NCBI GenBank assembly: GCA_015492875.1
Contig: WGEI01000031.1
Location: 1-8,953 of the forward strand
Origin: Anaerolineae bacterium
GTDB taxonomy: Bacteria > Chloroflexota > Anaerolineae > Aggregatilineales > Phototrophicaceae
Length of the DNA stretch: 8,953 nt
Direction of reading: 5' to 3'
Part shown: one piece after another, positions 1 to 6,678 of the stretch
How the letters are laid out: the number at the start of each line of letters is the position of its first letter
How positions within the stretch are numbered: the stretch's first letter is position 1
The notes under the pieces: model-generated
The model's database searches: none
Seen by the model: only the letters and a program-made list of their open reading frames with translations
What the model was told of the DNA's origin: nothing
Made by a program: the position numbers and the translations under genes

Positions 1-2
1 CC

Positions 3-791
3 CTAATTCTTGCGCGTTTCTAATTGATGGGTATCTGCTATCCGCCAATAACGTTCAACTGGTTGGCTGCTGCCAATACGTTGCATAGTGTGAATGAGGT
101 CATGGCGTAGTTCTGTGATTGATGACCAGAAAGTGCTAATTTGTGATTGATAACAGGCAATCGCTTCTAATTTAGCGTCTATTTCGTCGGCATCAATCAT
201 AATAATTTCTGGAGACATGGTATTAGGATGAAAATCTAGAGCAGCCACAACCGCTTCCTGATTGCGGTTATAAGGATATTCCTCATAAAAGTATACTGGC
301 AAATTGGGATGCGTATCGGTTAGGGCTAGTCCCCAATCCCGTATTATTTGATGGTCGACATGATGACCAACACCCAGCGGCGCATAGAGACATGAGATGA
401 CATCTTCTACCGGTAAAGGCGCGCTGAGTAAATTCCAATGAGCGCGGTCTGCTGGAGAGATATTGCCGAATAGAGCATCCGCATCGGTGTAAAGCGCTTT
501 TGTGCCGACTGTGCGATAAATACAATCGGGGATGGGAAGGTGCATCGCCCGCGCCCCTAAACGCTGTGCTGCACATTCATCTTCGGCGCGTCGCCCCACC
601 ATCGGATTATCACCCAGTTGCCATCTTTGGTGCAATTCTGCTATGAGTGGGCTTTGGGGCAAAGGAGTAGGCGGGTCGCCAGCCATAGCGGTTAAAATGA
701 TAACAGTTTCACCATCATGTGTTAGCCTGTGAACTAGGCCGCCACAACTCAATGGCACGTCATCTAAATGGGGTGACAGAAATACATGCAT
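3..791 (-). CDS. PIG-L/LmbE-family metal-dependent deacetylase
   Basis: A 262-residue protein of the PIG-L/LmbE superfamily, zinc enzymes that typically remove an acetyl group from N-acetylglucosaminyl substrates (MshB, BshB, PIG-L are examples). Near the N-terminus is the hallmark SPHLDD (residues 6-11), where H8 and D11 are the expected metal ligands and D10 the expected general base. A second motif, GHHVDH (142-147), supplies the third ligand His in an HxDH context. Length is normal for the family. The protein has no signal peptide or membrane segment, so it should be cytoplasmic. Its ATG directly follows the TAG stop of the histidine kinase gene with no intervening base and no clear Shine-Dalgarno sequence, so translation may depend on ribosomes finishing the kinase. 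It is the last gene seen of the minus-strand operon; its TAG stop lies two bases from the window edge. The family is secure; the substrate cannot be read from sequence. Confidence 0.9.
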   Translation of the reverse strand: MHVFLSPHLDDVPLSCGGLVHRLTHDGETVIILTAMAGDPPTPLPQSPLIAELHQRWQLGDNPMVGRRAEDECAAQRLGARAMHLPIPDCIYRTVGTKALYTDADALFGNISPADRAHWNLLSAPLPVEDVISCLYAPLGVGHHVDHQIIRDWGLALTDTHPNLPVYFYEEYPYNRNQEAVVAALDFHPNTMSPEIIMIDADEIDAKLEAIACYQSQISTFWSSITELRHDLIHTMQRIGSSQPVERYWRIADTHQLETRKN

Positions 792-2648
792 CTATAACGC
801 ATCCGGTGCAATTGCAATATCAAAAGTAAAGGTACTGCCTTTTCCGGGTTCACTTTCAACTTGGATTTGGCCGCCCATCTGCTCGATAAGCCCGCGAGTA
901 ATGGCAAATCCTAAGCCGGTGCCGGGTTGGCTACGGGTATAGTCGTCTTCCGCTCGCCAGAACTTTGTCCCTAACTGTGCAATTTGCTCTTTGCTCAACC
1001 CAATCCCCGTATCATTGATACTAAACTGAATGCGATTGTGCTTCCGTTTTACTGCCAACGTGATTGTACCGCCATTTGGCGTATATTTATAAGCATTGCT
1101 CACCAGATTTGTTAAGATTTGTAAGAGCCTATAATAATCCACCAGCATATCGGGTAAATCTGGCTCTATATCTTCCGCCCATTGGTGCTGTCTTGCCTGT
1201 ATTTCTGGCTGGGTACTATCACGCAAGGCTTGCACAACATGCTCAACCGACACACGTGTTTCATCCATGAAAAAGTGTCCGCTCTCAATGCGGCTAATAT
1301 CAGCCAAGTCGGAGACCAAAACCTCCATCCGATGCACTGTACCTTGCATCCGCTTGAGGAAATCGCGCTGACGCTCTGTGAGGTTATCGCCTTGCATGAG
1401 CATTAAATCGGTATACCCCAGAATGCTCGTCATTGGCGCTTTTAAGTCGTGGGCGACAATGCCAACAAATTCGCTTTTCGCGCGGTCTGCTGCTTGAACA
1501 CGCTCGTAAAGTTGGGCGTTTTCAATGGCGATAGCCGCCCGCCCAACAATCCGTTGTACTAAATCTTGTTGCTCCGCATCAAATGTGCCGCCCTCGCGTT
1601 TGAGCACAACCACACCTATGGTCTTGCTCTCTCGCAATACCGGTGTAATGAGGATAACTGCCTCGTTATCAGTGCGGTGGGCAATGTGTTGCTTGCCACT
1701 TTGCACAACATCATTGACTTCGCTATACAGTGAATCTAATTGCACAGGGGTATCATAATGTTCTGCCCCATAATGATGATGGGCGATAACATGCGGCGGA
1801 TTGCCTTCCACAATACCTAAGTGGCCAGCGGTGGCATTGACTAAACGGCAAGCCCACTCCAGTGTAATAGCTTTGGCTTTTTCCAAATCAAGCGTTTCGT
1901 TTAATTGCAAGTCCATGCGGCGTAGCTGTTGTAATTGCTCAACACGGAGTGCCAATTGTTCATCAGTAACGCTGAATAAAATAGCGTTATCGATAGCCAC
2001 AGCTGCCTGCCCAGATAGCGCATCTAGCATTGCTAAGTCGTCATCATTGAACAGACCTGCACTCATGCGACTATCGACATAGACAACGCCAATGACTTGC
2101 CCCCGTGCCCGCAGGGGTGTGGCCATAATGCTGCGCAGGGCTTGCCCTACAATGCTTGCCTGTGCAGCAAATCTAGGGTCTTCCGCCGCGTTGGTCGTCA
2201 AAATAGGTTCGCCACTATCAAAGACTTGATTGACAATCGTTCGGCTATAGCGAAATTCTTCGCTGGTCAATGTTTGTTGGTCTAAGTTACGGGCGGCCTT
2301 CACCTGTAAGTGGCCATCATCATCCCGTAACATCAGAAAACCACGTTCTGCGCCACTCAACTGAATGATGGCATCCATCACTTGATTGAGCACCACCTGC
2401 AAATCCAATGATGCGCCTAGCAGACGGCTGACGTTATAAAGCGCTTCAAATCTACGGGCGGCATCCTGCGCTTGTTGCCCTTCTTCTACTTGAACAAGGG
2501 TATGGCTAATTGCTTCGAGTTGCTGGAGTAAAAAATTGCCATCAATGCGCCCTGTTCGTATCTGACTACGTAACAAATTGATGTTATTTCGCAGGTTGGC
2601 AATATCATGCCGGTTTAATCTTTTGGGTTCATTCTGGTTGCCGGACAT
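792..2648 (-). CDS. Soluble GAF-GAF sensor histidine kinase
   Basis: A 618-residue two-component sensor kinase. After an N-terminal helical stretch (about 10-65) come two GAF domains (about 66-222 and 245-380), the first of the FhlA/adenylate-cyclase style with a GVVYVD strand. A short linker leads to HisKA, with phospho-acceptor H400 in AHDLKAP (399-405). The HATPase_c domain follows, with an N box around N514 and N518, G1 box DTGIG (546-550), F box F563-W564 and G2 box GTGLG (576-580). All key catalytic motifs are intact. There is no transmembrane segment, so it should sense a cytoplasmic ligand, gas or redox state through the GAF domains. I see no bilin-binding cysteine motif. No response regulator is encoded nearby, so it is an orphan here. 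The start is supported by AGGGG (minus strand, 2659-2655) six bases upstream of the ATG; nth ends 21 bp upstream. Confidence 0.93.
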   Translation of the reverse strand: MSGNQNEPKRLNRHDIANLRNNINLLRSQIRTGRIDGNFLLQQLEAISHTLVQVEEGQQAQDAARRFEALYNVSRLLGASLDLQVVLNQVMDAIIQLSGAERGFLMLRDDDGHLQVKAARNLDQQTLTSEEFRYSRTIVNQVFDSGEPILTTNAAEDPRFAAQASIVGQALRSIMATPLRARGQVIGVVYVDSRMSAGLFNDDDLAMLDALSGQAAVAIDNAILFSVTDEQLALRVEQLQQLRRMDLQLNETLDLEKAKAITLEWACRLVNATAGHLGIVEGNPPHVIAHHHYGAEHYDTPVQLDSLYSEVNDVVQSGKQHIAHRTDNEAVILITPVLRESKTIGVVVLKREGGTFDAEQQDLVQRIVGRAAIAIENAQLYERVQAADRAKSEFVGIVAHDLKAPMTSILGYTDLMLMQGDNLTERQRDFLKRMQGTVHRMEVLVSDLADISRIESGHFFMDETRVSVEHVVQALRDSTQPEIQARQHQWAEDIEPDLPDMLVDYYRLLQILTNLVSNAYKYTPNGGTITLAVKRKHNRIQFSINDTGIGLSKEQIAQLGTKFWRAEDDYTRSQPGTGLGFAITRGLIEQMGGQIQVESEPGKGSTFTFDIAIAPDAL

Positions 2649-2654
2649 AAATAA

Positions 2655-2659
2655 CCCCT
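2655..2659 (-). promoter_or_regulatory. Ribosome binding site of the histidine kinase gene
   Basis: On the minus strand AGGGG lies in the 21-bp gap between nth and the kinase gene, six bases before the ATG at 2648. It fixes this ATG as the start and shows that the kinase is initiated independently of nth despite probable co-transcription. Confidence 0.6.
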
Positions 2660-2669
2660 AACTTGCCCC

Positions 2670-3371
2670 TTATTTTCGGGTGTTGTACTCATCGCAATAT
2701 TCACTTAATGGACATTGCGTGCATAGCGGGTTTCGTGCTTTGCATAATGTGCGCCCGTGCTGAATCAGCTGGATATGGAAAGTATAGTATCGTTCTGGTG
2801 GAACAATCTCCTCCATAACCACATGGGCTTTTTCTGCATTCATTTTACTGGGAATAAAGCCAATGCGCTTGCTGACACGGTGTACATGCGTATCAACAGG
2901 GAAGGCGGGCAGCCCAAAAGCAAAACATAGGACGATTGCAGCCGTTTTAGGGCCTACACCCGGCAAACTCGTCAACCATGCTTTCGCTTCATCAATCGGC
3001 ATCTCTGCTAAAAAGTCGATGTTATATTCGCCGCGCTCTTGATATATACGTTCCAACACCGCTTGAATGCGGGCGGCTTTTTGATTGGCCAATCCCGCGT
3101 GACGAATGGTCTCAACTAGTTCATCTAATGGCGCAAAGCGCACTGCTTCCCATGTTGGATAGCGTTGTTTGAGCGCTTCAAAGCCTCTATCGCGGTTGAG
3201 GTCTGTCGTACTCTGGCTCAAGATGCAGCTAATTAGTTCGTCCATTGGAGACTGGTCTCTTCGCCAATCGGACGAGCCATATAAATCATTGAGGATAGCC
3301 GCAACAGGTTCATATTTGGCTTTGCGCTCTTCAAAGCGATCGACACTCGCTAAAACTGCTTCTTTATTCAT
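2670..3371 (-). CDS. nth: Endonuclease III (DNA glycosylase/AP lyase)
   Basis: A 233-residue base-excision repair enzyme of the HhH-GPD superfamily, expected to remove oxidised pyrimidines and cleave the resulting AP site. The helix-hairpin-helix reads LPGVGPKTA (136-144) and includes catalytic Lys K142; the catalytic Asp is D160 in PVDTHVHR. The C-terminus carries the [4Fe-4S] ligands C210, C217, C220 and C226 with the canonical C-X6-C-X2-C-X5-C spacing. An early segment ILSQSTTD (50-57) matches the conserved LSQ-type helix of the family. Length is slightly above the E. coli enzyme because of extra N-terminal residues. Its ATG overlaps the TGA of the upstream propeller gene by four bases (ATGA), and AGAGGG lies nine bases before the start. 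The Lys plus Asp plus cluster combination makes Nth much more likely than MutY. Confidence 0.95.
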   Translation of the reverse strand: MNKEAVLASVDRFEERKAKYEPVAAILNDLYGSSDWRRDQSPMDELISCILSQSTTDLNRDRGFEALKQRYPTWEAVRFAPLDELVETIRHAGLANQKAARIQAVLERIYQERGEYNIDFLAEMPIDEAKAWLTSLPGVGPKTAAIVLCFAFGLPAFPVDTHVHRVSKRIGFIPSKMNAEKAHVVMEEIVPPERYYTFHIQLIQHGRTLCKARNPLCTQCPLSEYCDEYNTRK

Positions 3372-4489
3372 GATGGATTACCCTCTGCATAAGGTGCGGT
3401 GATGACGCCGATATAGGTTTCTGTAGCAATGTGATGCAACGTTCCATCCTGTATGTGAATTTTCCATGTGCCACTGCGTTCTTTACTACGGACGAGTACC
3501 GCTGTGTTATCCTCTGTCCAGCCGATGGGATAGACCACCTCTTCTATAGGTTGCCCTAACGCTTCTTGTGTCATGGTGGAAAGGTCTGCCAGAATTAAGA
3601 CGGTTTGCGCCGTAGCCTCTTCTGTGCCAAACCCGCTGAATTGTACACGGGCATAAACAGCTTTTCTGCCATCGGGCGAAATGCGTATGGCCCCCGCCTG
3701 CGTGAAATTGCGCAGACGAAACGCGGGTATTGTCGTGATCGTTTCATCTGGCAATAATACTGCATAAAGGTCAAAATCTTGGCCATCTGGCGTTAGCCCT
3801 AACCGCAAGAACCAGCCAGCCCCAAAGCCAGCACCACAAAAACACCCCGGTTCGCCGGGTAAGTCTATTACTTCCCCTGTCGTGATATTCACAGAAAAGA
3901 GCCGCGCATATTGGGGGAAAATCGTTAAATCTGCCACGCCATCTGGTTGAAAATCCATGTATAGCTGGCTGTTATCCGGGCTAAAAGCGACAGGCATTGC
4001 CCGTAAGCCATCGCTGCGGGGGCCATCTTCAAAGACGATTTGCGCTTCATCCACATTCAACTGTTTGACATAAGTGATAGTTGAAAGGTTGTCATCTTCG
4101 CGCGTTGTTAGTGTCCACGCCAAGCGCGTTAAATCATCAGATACCGCCCAATCGATGCGTTGAATATTTGGCGGGATGGGGATATTGGTTAGCGGTTGGG
4201 GCAGGGCATTCGGGCGGACAATCATTAGCCGCGCTTGCCGCATATCGTAGTACAATACGCCTTCTGCCAGCGTTGTATAACGCTCTCCGCCAGAGATAGT
4301 GGTCGTTTGTATCTCTCCAGACAGCATATCTACAAAAGTGAGTCGATCGCTTCCGCCTGCTGGCGCATCTTCCACGAAAACCTGCCATTGTCGCGGCGGC
4401 GGGGGGTCTTCTTGGGCAATAATGAGCGATGCCTTACTTAGCATTGCTGCGATTATGAAAAGGGCGAAATTGAGCTTATGTATCGTCAA
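3368..4489 (-). CDS. Exported TolB/WD40-like beta-propeller protein
   Basis: A protein of 373 residues from a proposed TTG start, of unknown function. The N-terminus looks like a signal peptide: basic H4-K5, a hydrophobic core LNFALFIIAAML (6-17), and possible cleavage after A20 or A25, followed by a proline-rich linker. The rest is beta-rich with propeller-type blade signatures: AFSPDNSQLY (168-177), IRISPDGRKAVYA (268-280) and GWTEDNTAVLV (323-333), resembling TolB/PD40 repeats. A glycine-rich loop has a Cys-x-Cys pair (C216, C218). No catalytic residues are recognised; such proteins usually bind ligands or partners in the envelope. An in-frame ATG at 4558 would add 23 residues, but it overlaps the sirtuin gene by 83 bp and lacks a ribosome site, while GGAGG lies 12 bases before the TTG. 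The gene then overlaps sirtuin by 14 bp and nth by 4 bp. Fold assignment is moderate; function is unknown. Confidence 0.7.
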   Translation of the reverse strand: MTIHKLNFALFIIAAMLSKASLIIAQEDPPPPRQWQVFVEDAPAGGSDRLTFVDMLSGEIQTTTISGGERYTTLAEGVLYYDMRQARLMIVRPNALPQPLTNIPIPPNIQRIDWAVSDDLTRLAWTLTTREDDNLSTITYVKQLNVDEAQIVFEDGPRSDGLRAMPVAFSPDNSQLYMDFQPDGVADLTIFPQYARLFSVNITTGEVIDLPGEPGCFCGAGFGAGWFLRLGLTPDGQDFDLYAVLLPDETITTIPAFRLRNFTQAGAIRISPDGRKAVYARVQFSGFGTEEATAQTVLILADLSTMTQEALGQPIEEVVYPIGWTEDNTAVLVRSKERSGTWKIHIQDGTLHHIATETYIGVITAPYAEGNPS

Positions 4490-5249
4490 TTTGTGACATA
4501 GCCTCCAAAACCTTTGGTATAATTTCACCAGAAGGCCCATCGAGTTTAATGTTTGCATAGCGTGTAATCATGCTGTCGTCGGGATTTACTTCGACGATGT
4601 TCGCCCCCTGTTGCTTAGCCCACAGTGGCAAACTTGCCGCAGGCGTGACGAGTCCAGATGTGCCAATAACCAGCATGACATCGCAATGAAAGGCCAAATC
4701 TTGGGCGCGTTCTAACACTGCTGCGGGCAACATTTCGCCGAACCATACCACATTCGGGCGGACATATTCGCCGCAATAAGGGCAATGTGGGGGAATATGT
4801 TCATCATCAGCGATTTGTTCAGCCGTGATGATTGTGGGGTAACCACGACACTCTTTGAAGCAACGGTTTTCCATGAGCTTACCATGCAAATGAATAACGT
4901 CATGGCTGCCCGCTTGTTCATGCAAGTCATCAATATTCTGGGTGATAACCACTAGTTGAGGGTGGTATTGCTCTAATTGGGCGAGGGCGATATGGCCGGG
5001 GTTAGGTTCGGCTTGCGCCGCTAAGTTGCGGCGGTAGGTATACCATTCCCATACCTGTTTTGGGTTACGTCGAAAGGCTTGCGGAGTTGCCAACTCTTGC
5101 GGGTCAAATTTTGCCCATAACCCTTCTAACGCATCCCTAAATGTCGGTATGCCCGACTCTTTACTGACGCCGGCGCCTGTGAGTACAACTAACTTTTGCG
5201 CCCCTTTTAATATATGAGCAGTCTCTATGATTTTTCCTTTGTCGGTCAT
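4476..5249 (-). CDS. cobB: Sir2-family NAD-dependent protein deacylase, SIRT5/CobB-like
   Basis: A 257-residue sirtuin that should use NAD+ to remove acyl groups from lysines, releasing nicotinamide and O-acyl-ADP-ribose. The Rossmann motif GAGVSKESGIPTFRD (25-39), TQNIDDLH (103-110) and the catalytic His in LHG (H122) are intact, as are FGEMLP (170-175) and GTSG (196-199). A structural zinc site is expected from C130, C134, C156 and C159; the first pair is spaced C-X3-C. Y70 and R73 (YTYR) match the Tyr-X-X-Arg pair that in SIRT5 and E. coli CobB recognises acidic acyl groups, so desuccinylase or demalonylase activity is likely alongside deacetylation. There is no signal peptide, so it is cytoplasmic. 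The ATG lies 12 bp after the MBL gene's TGA, with only a weak GAGAAG ribosome site. It is a single-domain enzyme without the fusions seen in Sir2 anti-phage proteins. Confidence 0.93.
   Translation of the reverse strand: MTDKGKIIETAHILKGAQKLVVLTGAGVSKESGIPTFRDALEGLWAKFDPQELATPQAFRRNPKQVWEWYTYRRNLAAQAEPNPGHIALAQLEQYHPQLVVITQNIDDLHEQAGSHDVIHLHGKLMENRCFKECRGYPTIITAEQIADDEHIPPHCPYCGEYVRPNVVWFGEMLPAAVLERAQDLAFHCDVMLVIGTSGLVTPAASLPLWAKQQGANIVEVNPDDSMITRYANIKLDGPSGEIIPKVLEAMSQIDDT
4502..4506 (-). promoter_or_regulatory. Ribosome binding site inside the sirtuin 3' end
   Basis: GGAGG on the minus strand lies within the last codons of the sirtuin gene, 12 bases before the TTG at 4489. The spacing is longer than usual, but this is the only strong Shine-Dalgarno match near any start of the propeller gene and argues for the short, signal-peptide-first form. 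Confidence 0.5.
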
Positions 5250-5261
5250 AGGCTTATCTTC

Positions 5262-6284
5262 TCAGGCTAATTGGTAGCGAAGTGCTGGATTATCTTCTTT
5301 TTCCACTTCATCCAAATTGGCGACTTTGAGTTGTCCGTGCTGGTACAGATATTCTACATGTGCACCAGCTTCCTCAATGGCCAAAAGTATTTCGTAGCCA
5401 CTTTTATCTGGGTACATGGCTTTTGAGATGTCACTGATAGTCATAGGATGACTAGCTTCACGAATGATGTCCAATACGCGGTTAAGTTTGCGCATATGGC
5501 TCGCGCGGATTTCGGCTATACGCCCGTATATATCTTCTATCGGATTTTCATGCCCGCCCAATGCTAATCGCAAACCATCGACCCGCTCAATCTTTTGCAG
5601 CGCTTCTAGATAGTGCCCTAATCCATTATAGCGAGTGATGCTCTCTGGCGATTGGTGTGGTGTTGTTCGGGCGAGAATGTGGTCTGCACTTAAGAGTATA
5701 TCGCCAATACGAATACAAACCTGCCCCGGACAGTGCCCCGGTGTATGGAAAAATGTTAACCCATCAAGCAACATCTCTTCTTCAAGGCTGAAGTGAACTG
5801 GTACAGAGCGCATGTGTTGTTTGGCAAATCCATACATTTCCATCAAAGACTGGCGTAGCTGGGGGTTCACACCTGCGCGCTCTAAAAAGATACGCAGATC
5901 TTTGGTGACCATAATCACGCGCTCTTCATAAGAAATCAGCACACGGCGGTCTAACTCATGAATGCCGATTTGTGCGCCGCCAACTTGTTCGCGCATGAAG
6001 GCAACCCCGCCAAAGTGGTCAATATGGCCGTGTGTGATGATAATGCGCTGGATGTCCTCAAGCGCCAATTTTTCGCCGTAGTGCTCGCGTATATACTTAA
6101 ACCCGTCTAACAGGTCTGTATTGCTACTCTCAAATCCGGACCCGGTATCGACAAGGGTTGGCAATCCAGCCTCTAAAACAACGTGCACATAACCATGAAA
6201 ACCGGGGAAAAGCTCTAATGGAATGCGGTAAATTTTCGCCCCATTATCGGCTTCATATCGCTCAATTTCCCGATTTTGGCTCAT
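5262..6284 (-). CDS. MBL-fold metallohydrolase with C-terminal winged-helix-like region
   Basis: A 340-residue metallo-beta-lactamase-fold hydrolase. The metal-binding HGHIDH motif (H85, H87, D89, H90) is followed by H184 in HTPGHCPG, bridging D201 in SADH, and H245 in LGGHE, so the dinuclear site appears complete. From about residue 265 a helical region, including an MTISDISKAMY segment, resembles the winged-helix tail found in LACTB2-like proteins. That places it in the broad glyoxalase II/LACTB2-like group; thioester hydrolysis, RNA cleavage and lactonase activity are all possible and the substrate is unknown. It is cytoplasmic, with no signal peptide. I chose the ATG at 6284 because AAGGGG lies nine bases upstream; a TTG at 6326 would add 14 residues but lies almost at the predicted transcription start. 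It is the first gene of the minus-strand operon, 12 bp ahead of the sirtuin. Confidence 0.88.
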   Translation of the reverse strand: MSQNREIERYEADNGAKIYRIPLELFPGFHGYVHVVLEAGLPTLVDTGSGFESSNTDLLDGFKYIREHYGEKLALEDIQRIIITHGHIDHFGGVAFMREQVGGAQIGIHELDRRVLISYEERVIMVTKDLRIFLERAGVNPQLRQSLMEMYGFAKQHMRSVPVHFSLEEEMLLDGLTFFHTPGHCPGQVCIRIGDILLSADHILARTTPHQSPESITRYNGLGHYLEALQKIERVDGLRLALGGHENPIEDIYGRIAEIRASHMRKLNRVLDIIREASHPMTISDISKAMYPDKSGYEILLAIEEAGAHVEYLYQHGQLKVANLDEVEKEDNPALRYQLA

Positions 6285-6293
6285 AATGACAAA

Positions 6294-6299
6294 CCCCTT
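6294..6299 (-). promoter_or_regulatory. Ribosome binding site of the MBL hydrolase gene
   Basis: AAGGGG on the minus strand lies nine bases before the ATG at 6284. It decides between this start and the longer TTG start at 6326. Confidence 0.6.
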
Positions 6300-6327
6300 C
6301 TGTTTGGTTAGCACTTCGCCCAGCAAA

Positions 6328-6357
6328 ATTAGACCACACTTGCCTACTGATAGCCAA
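6328..6357 (-). promoter_or_regulatory. Candidate sigma70-type promoter of the minus-strand operon
   Basis: On the minus strand a -35-like TTGGCT (6357-6352) and a -10-like TCTAAT (6333-6328) are separated by 18 bases. This places the transcription start near 6320 and gives a 5' leader of roughly 35 bases before the MBL gene. Four of six and five of six positions match the consensus; this is a visual match only. Confidence 0.4.
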
Positions 6358-6424
6358 CCCCCTAATAACTGGGGTAGCCGTGAAATTGTACGTGTTAAAA
6401 TTGAATAGATTGATGGTATCGCTC

Positions 6425-6440
6425 AAAAAGCCAGAGGCTT
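6425..6440 (-). terminator. Small hairpin followed by a T-run (weak terminator-like)
   Basis: Read on the minus strand, AAGCC and GGCTT form a perfect five-base stem around a TCT loop, running into five consecutive T. It sits upstream of the minus-strand operon promoter, so it could stop antisense transcripts coming from the exporter side. The stem is short and chance occurrence is quite possible. Confidence 0.25.
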
Positions 6441-6499
6441 ATGGCCTTTACTGCTCAATCCGATAATGAAAAACACACTCAATGTATTTTATGCGGCTT

Positions 6500-6528
6500 T
6501 AGACCTATTTACTCGCTATGGGTATGAT
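6500..6528 (+). promoter_or_regulatory. Candidate sigma70-type promoter of the exporter operon
   Basis: TAGACC (6500-6505) and TATGAT (6523-6528) are separated by 17 bases and match the -35 and -10 consensus at four and five of six positions. The start would be near 6535, leaving a leader of about 145 bases before the ATPase gene. An alternative is TTGACC at 6577 with a poorer -10 (TATTCA at 6601). Confidence 0.35.
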
Positions 6529-6665
6529 AGATGATGAGTGGTACAGCTCGTAAAGCACATGTTTTTGAAGGGGTGATTGACCTTCATTGGGGTAGTAGGC
6601 TATTCACTCAAGACGCTGTCAAAGAGTAATTACATTAGGCACACATTTTGCATGTGTGAAATGAG

Positions 6666-6672
6666 GGAGGAA
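6666..6672 (+). promoter_or_regulatory. Strong ribosome binding site of the ABC ATPase gene
   Basis: GGAGGAA lies with its core eight bases before the ATG at 6679. It is the best Shine-Dalgarno sequence in the window and argues against the upstream in-frame TTG at 6577. Confidence 0.75.
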
Positions 6673-6678
6673 CAAATA

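Larger units (their letters stand above)
6285..6678. other. Divergent intergenic region between the two operons
   Basis: This 394-bp stretch is A+T-rich compared with its flanks and holds no convincing gene. It contains the start signals of both divergent operons, a short hairpin at 6425-6440, and a weak inverted repeat ACCCC/GGGGT around a nine-base loop near 6357-6375. There is also a direct ATTGA repeat (6400-6404 and 6409-6413). The plus-strand leader may exceed 100 bases if the promoter at 6500-6528 is used. I recognise no riboswitch. Confidence 0.6.

Noticed and set aside
4476..6284. Sirtuin plus MBL protein as an anti-phage defence module
   Set aside because: Defence Sir2 proteins are usually fused or paired with effector domains such as Argonaute, HerA, TIR-like or SIR2-STAND. 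This one is a complete canonical single-domain deacylase among housekeeping genes, with no mobile-element context.
6285..6326. Longer MBL hydrolase starting at TTG 6326
   Set aside because: The TTG is almost at the predicted transcription start, while the ATG at 6284 has AAGGGG nine bases upstream.
6356..6375. ACCCC/GGGGT inverted repeat as a terminator or operator
   Set aside because: The stem is five bases around a nine-base loop with no T-run, and it overlaps the candidate -35 region only marginally; chance is the simpler explanation.
6441..6527. A 28-codon open frame with a CILC (Cys-X2-Cys) motif in the intergenic region
   Set aside because: It is very short, has only a GAGG three bases upstream, overlaps the predicted exporter promoter, and nothing shows it is translated. 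The cysteine pair alone is not enough.
6577..6678. Longer ATPase starting at TTG 6577
   Set aside because: The added 34 residues resemble no ABC N-terminus, and a strong GGAGGAA site eight bases before the ATG at 6679 marks the real start.
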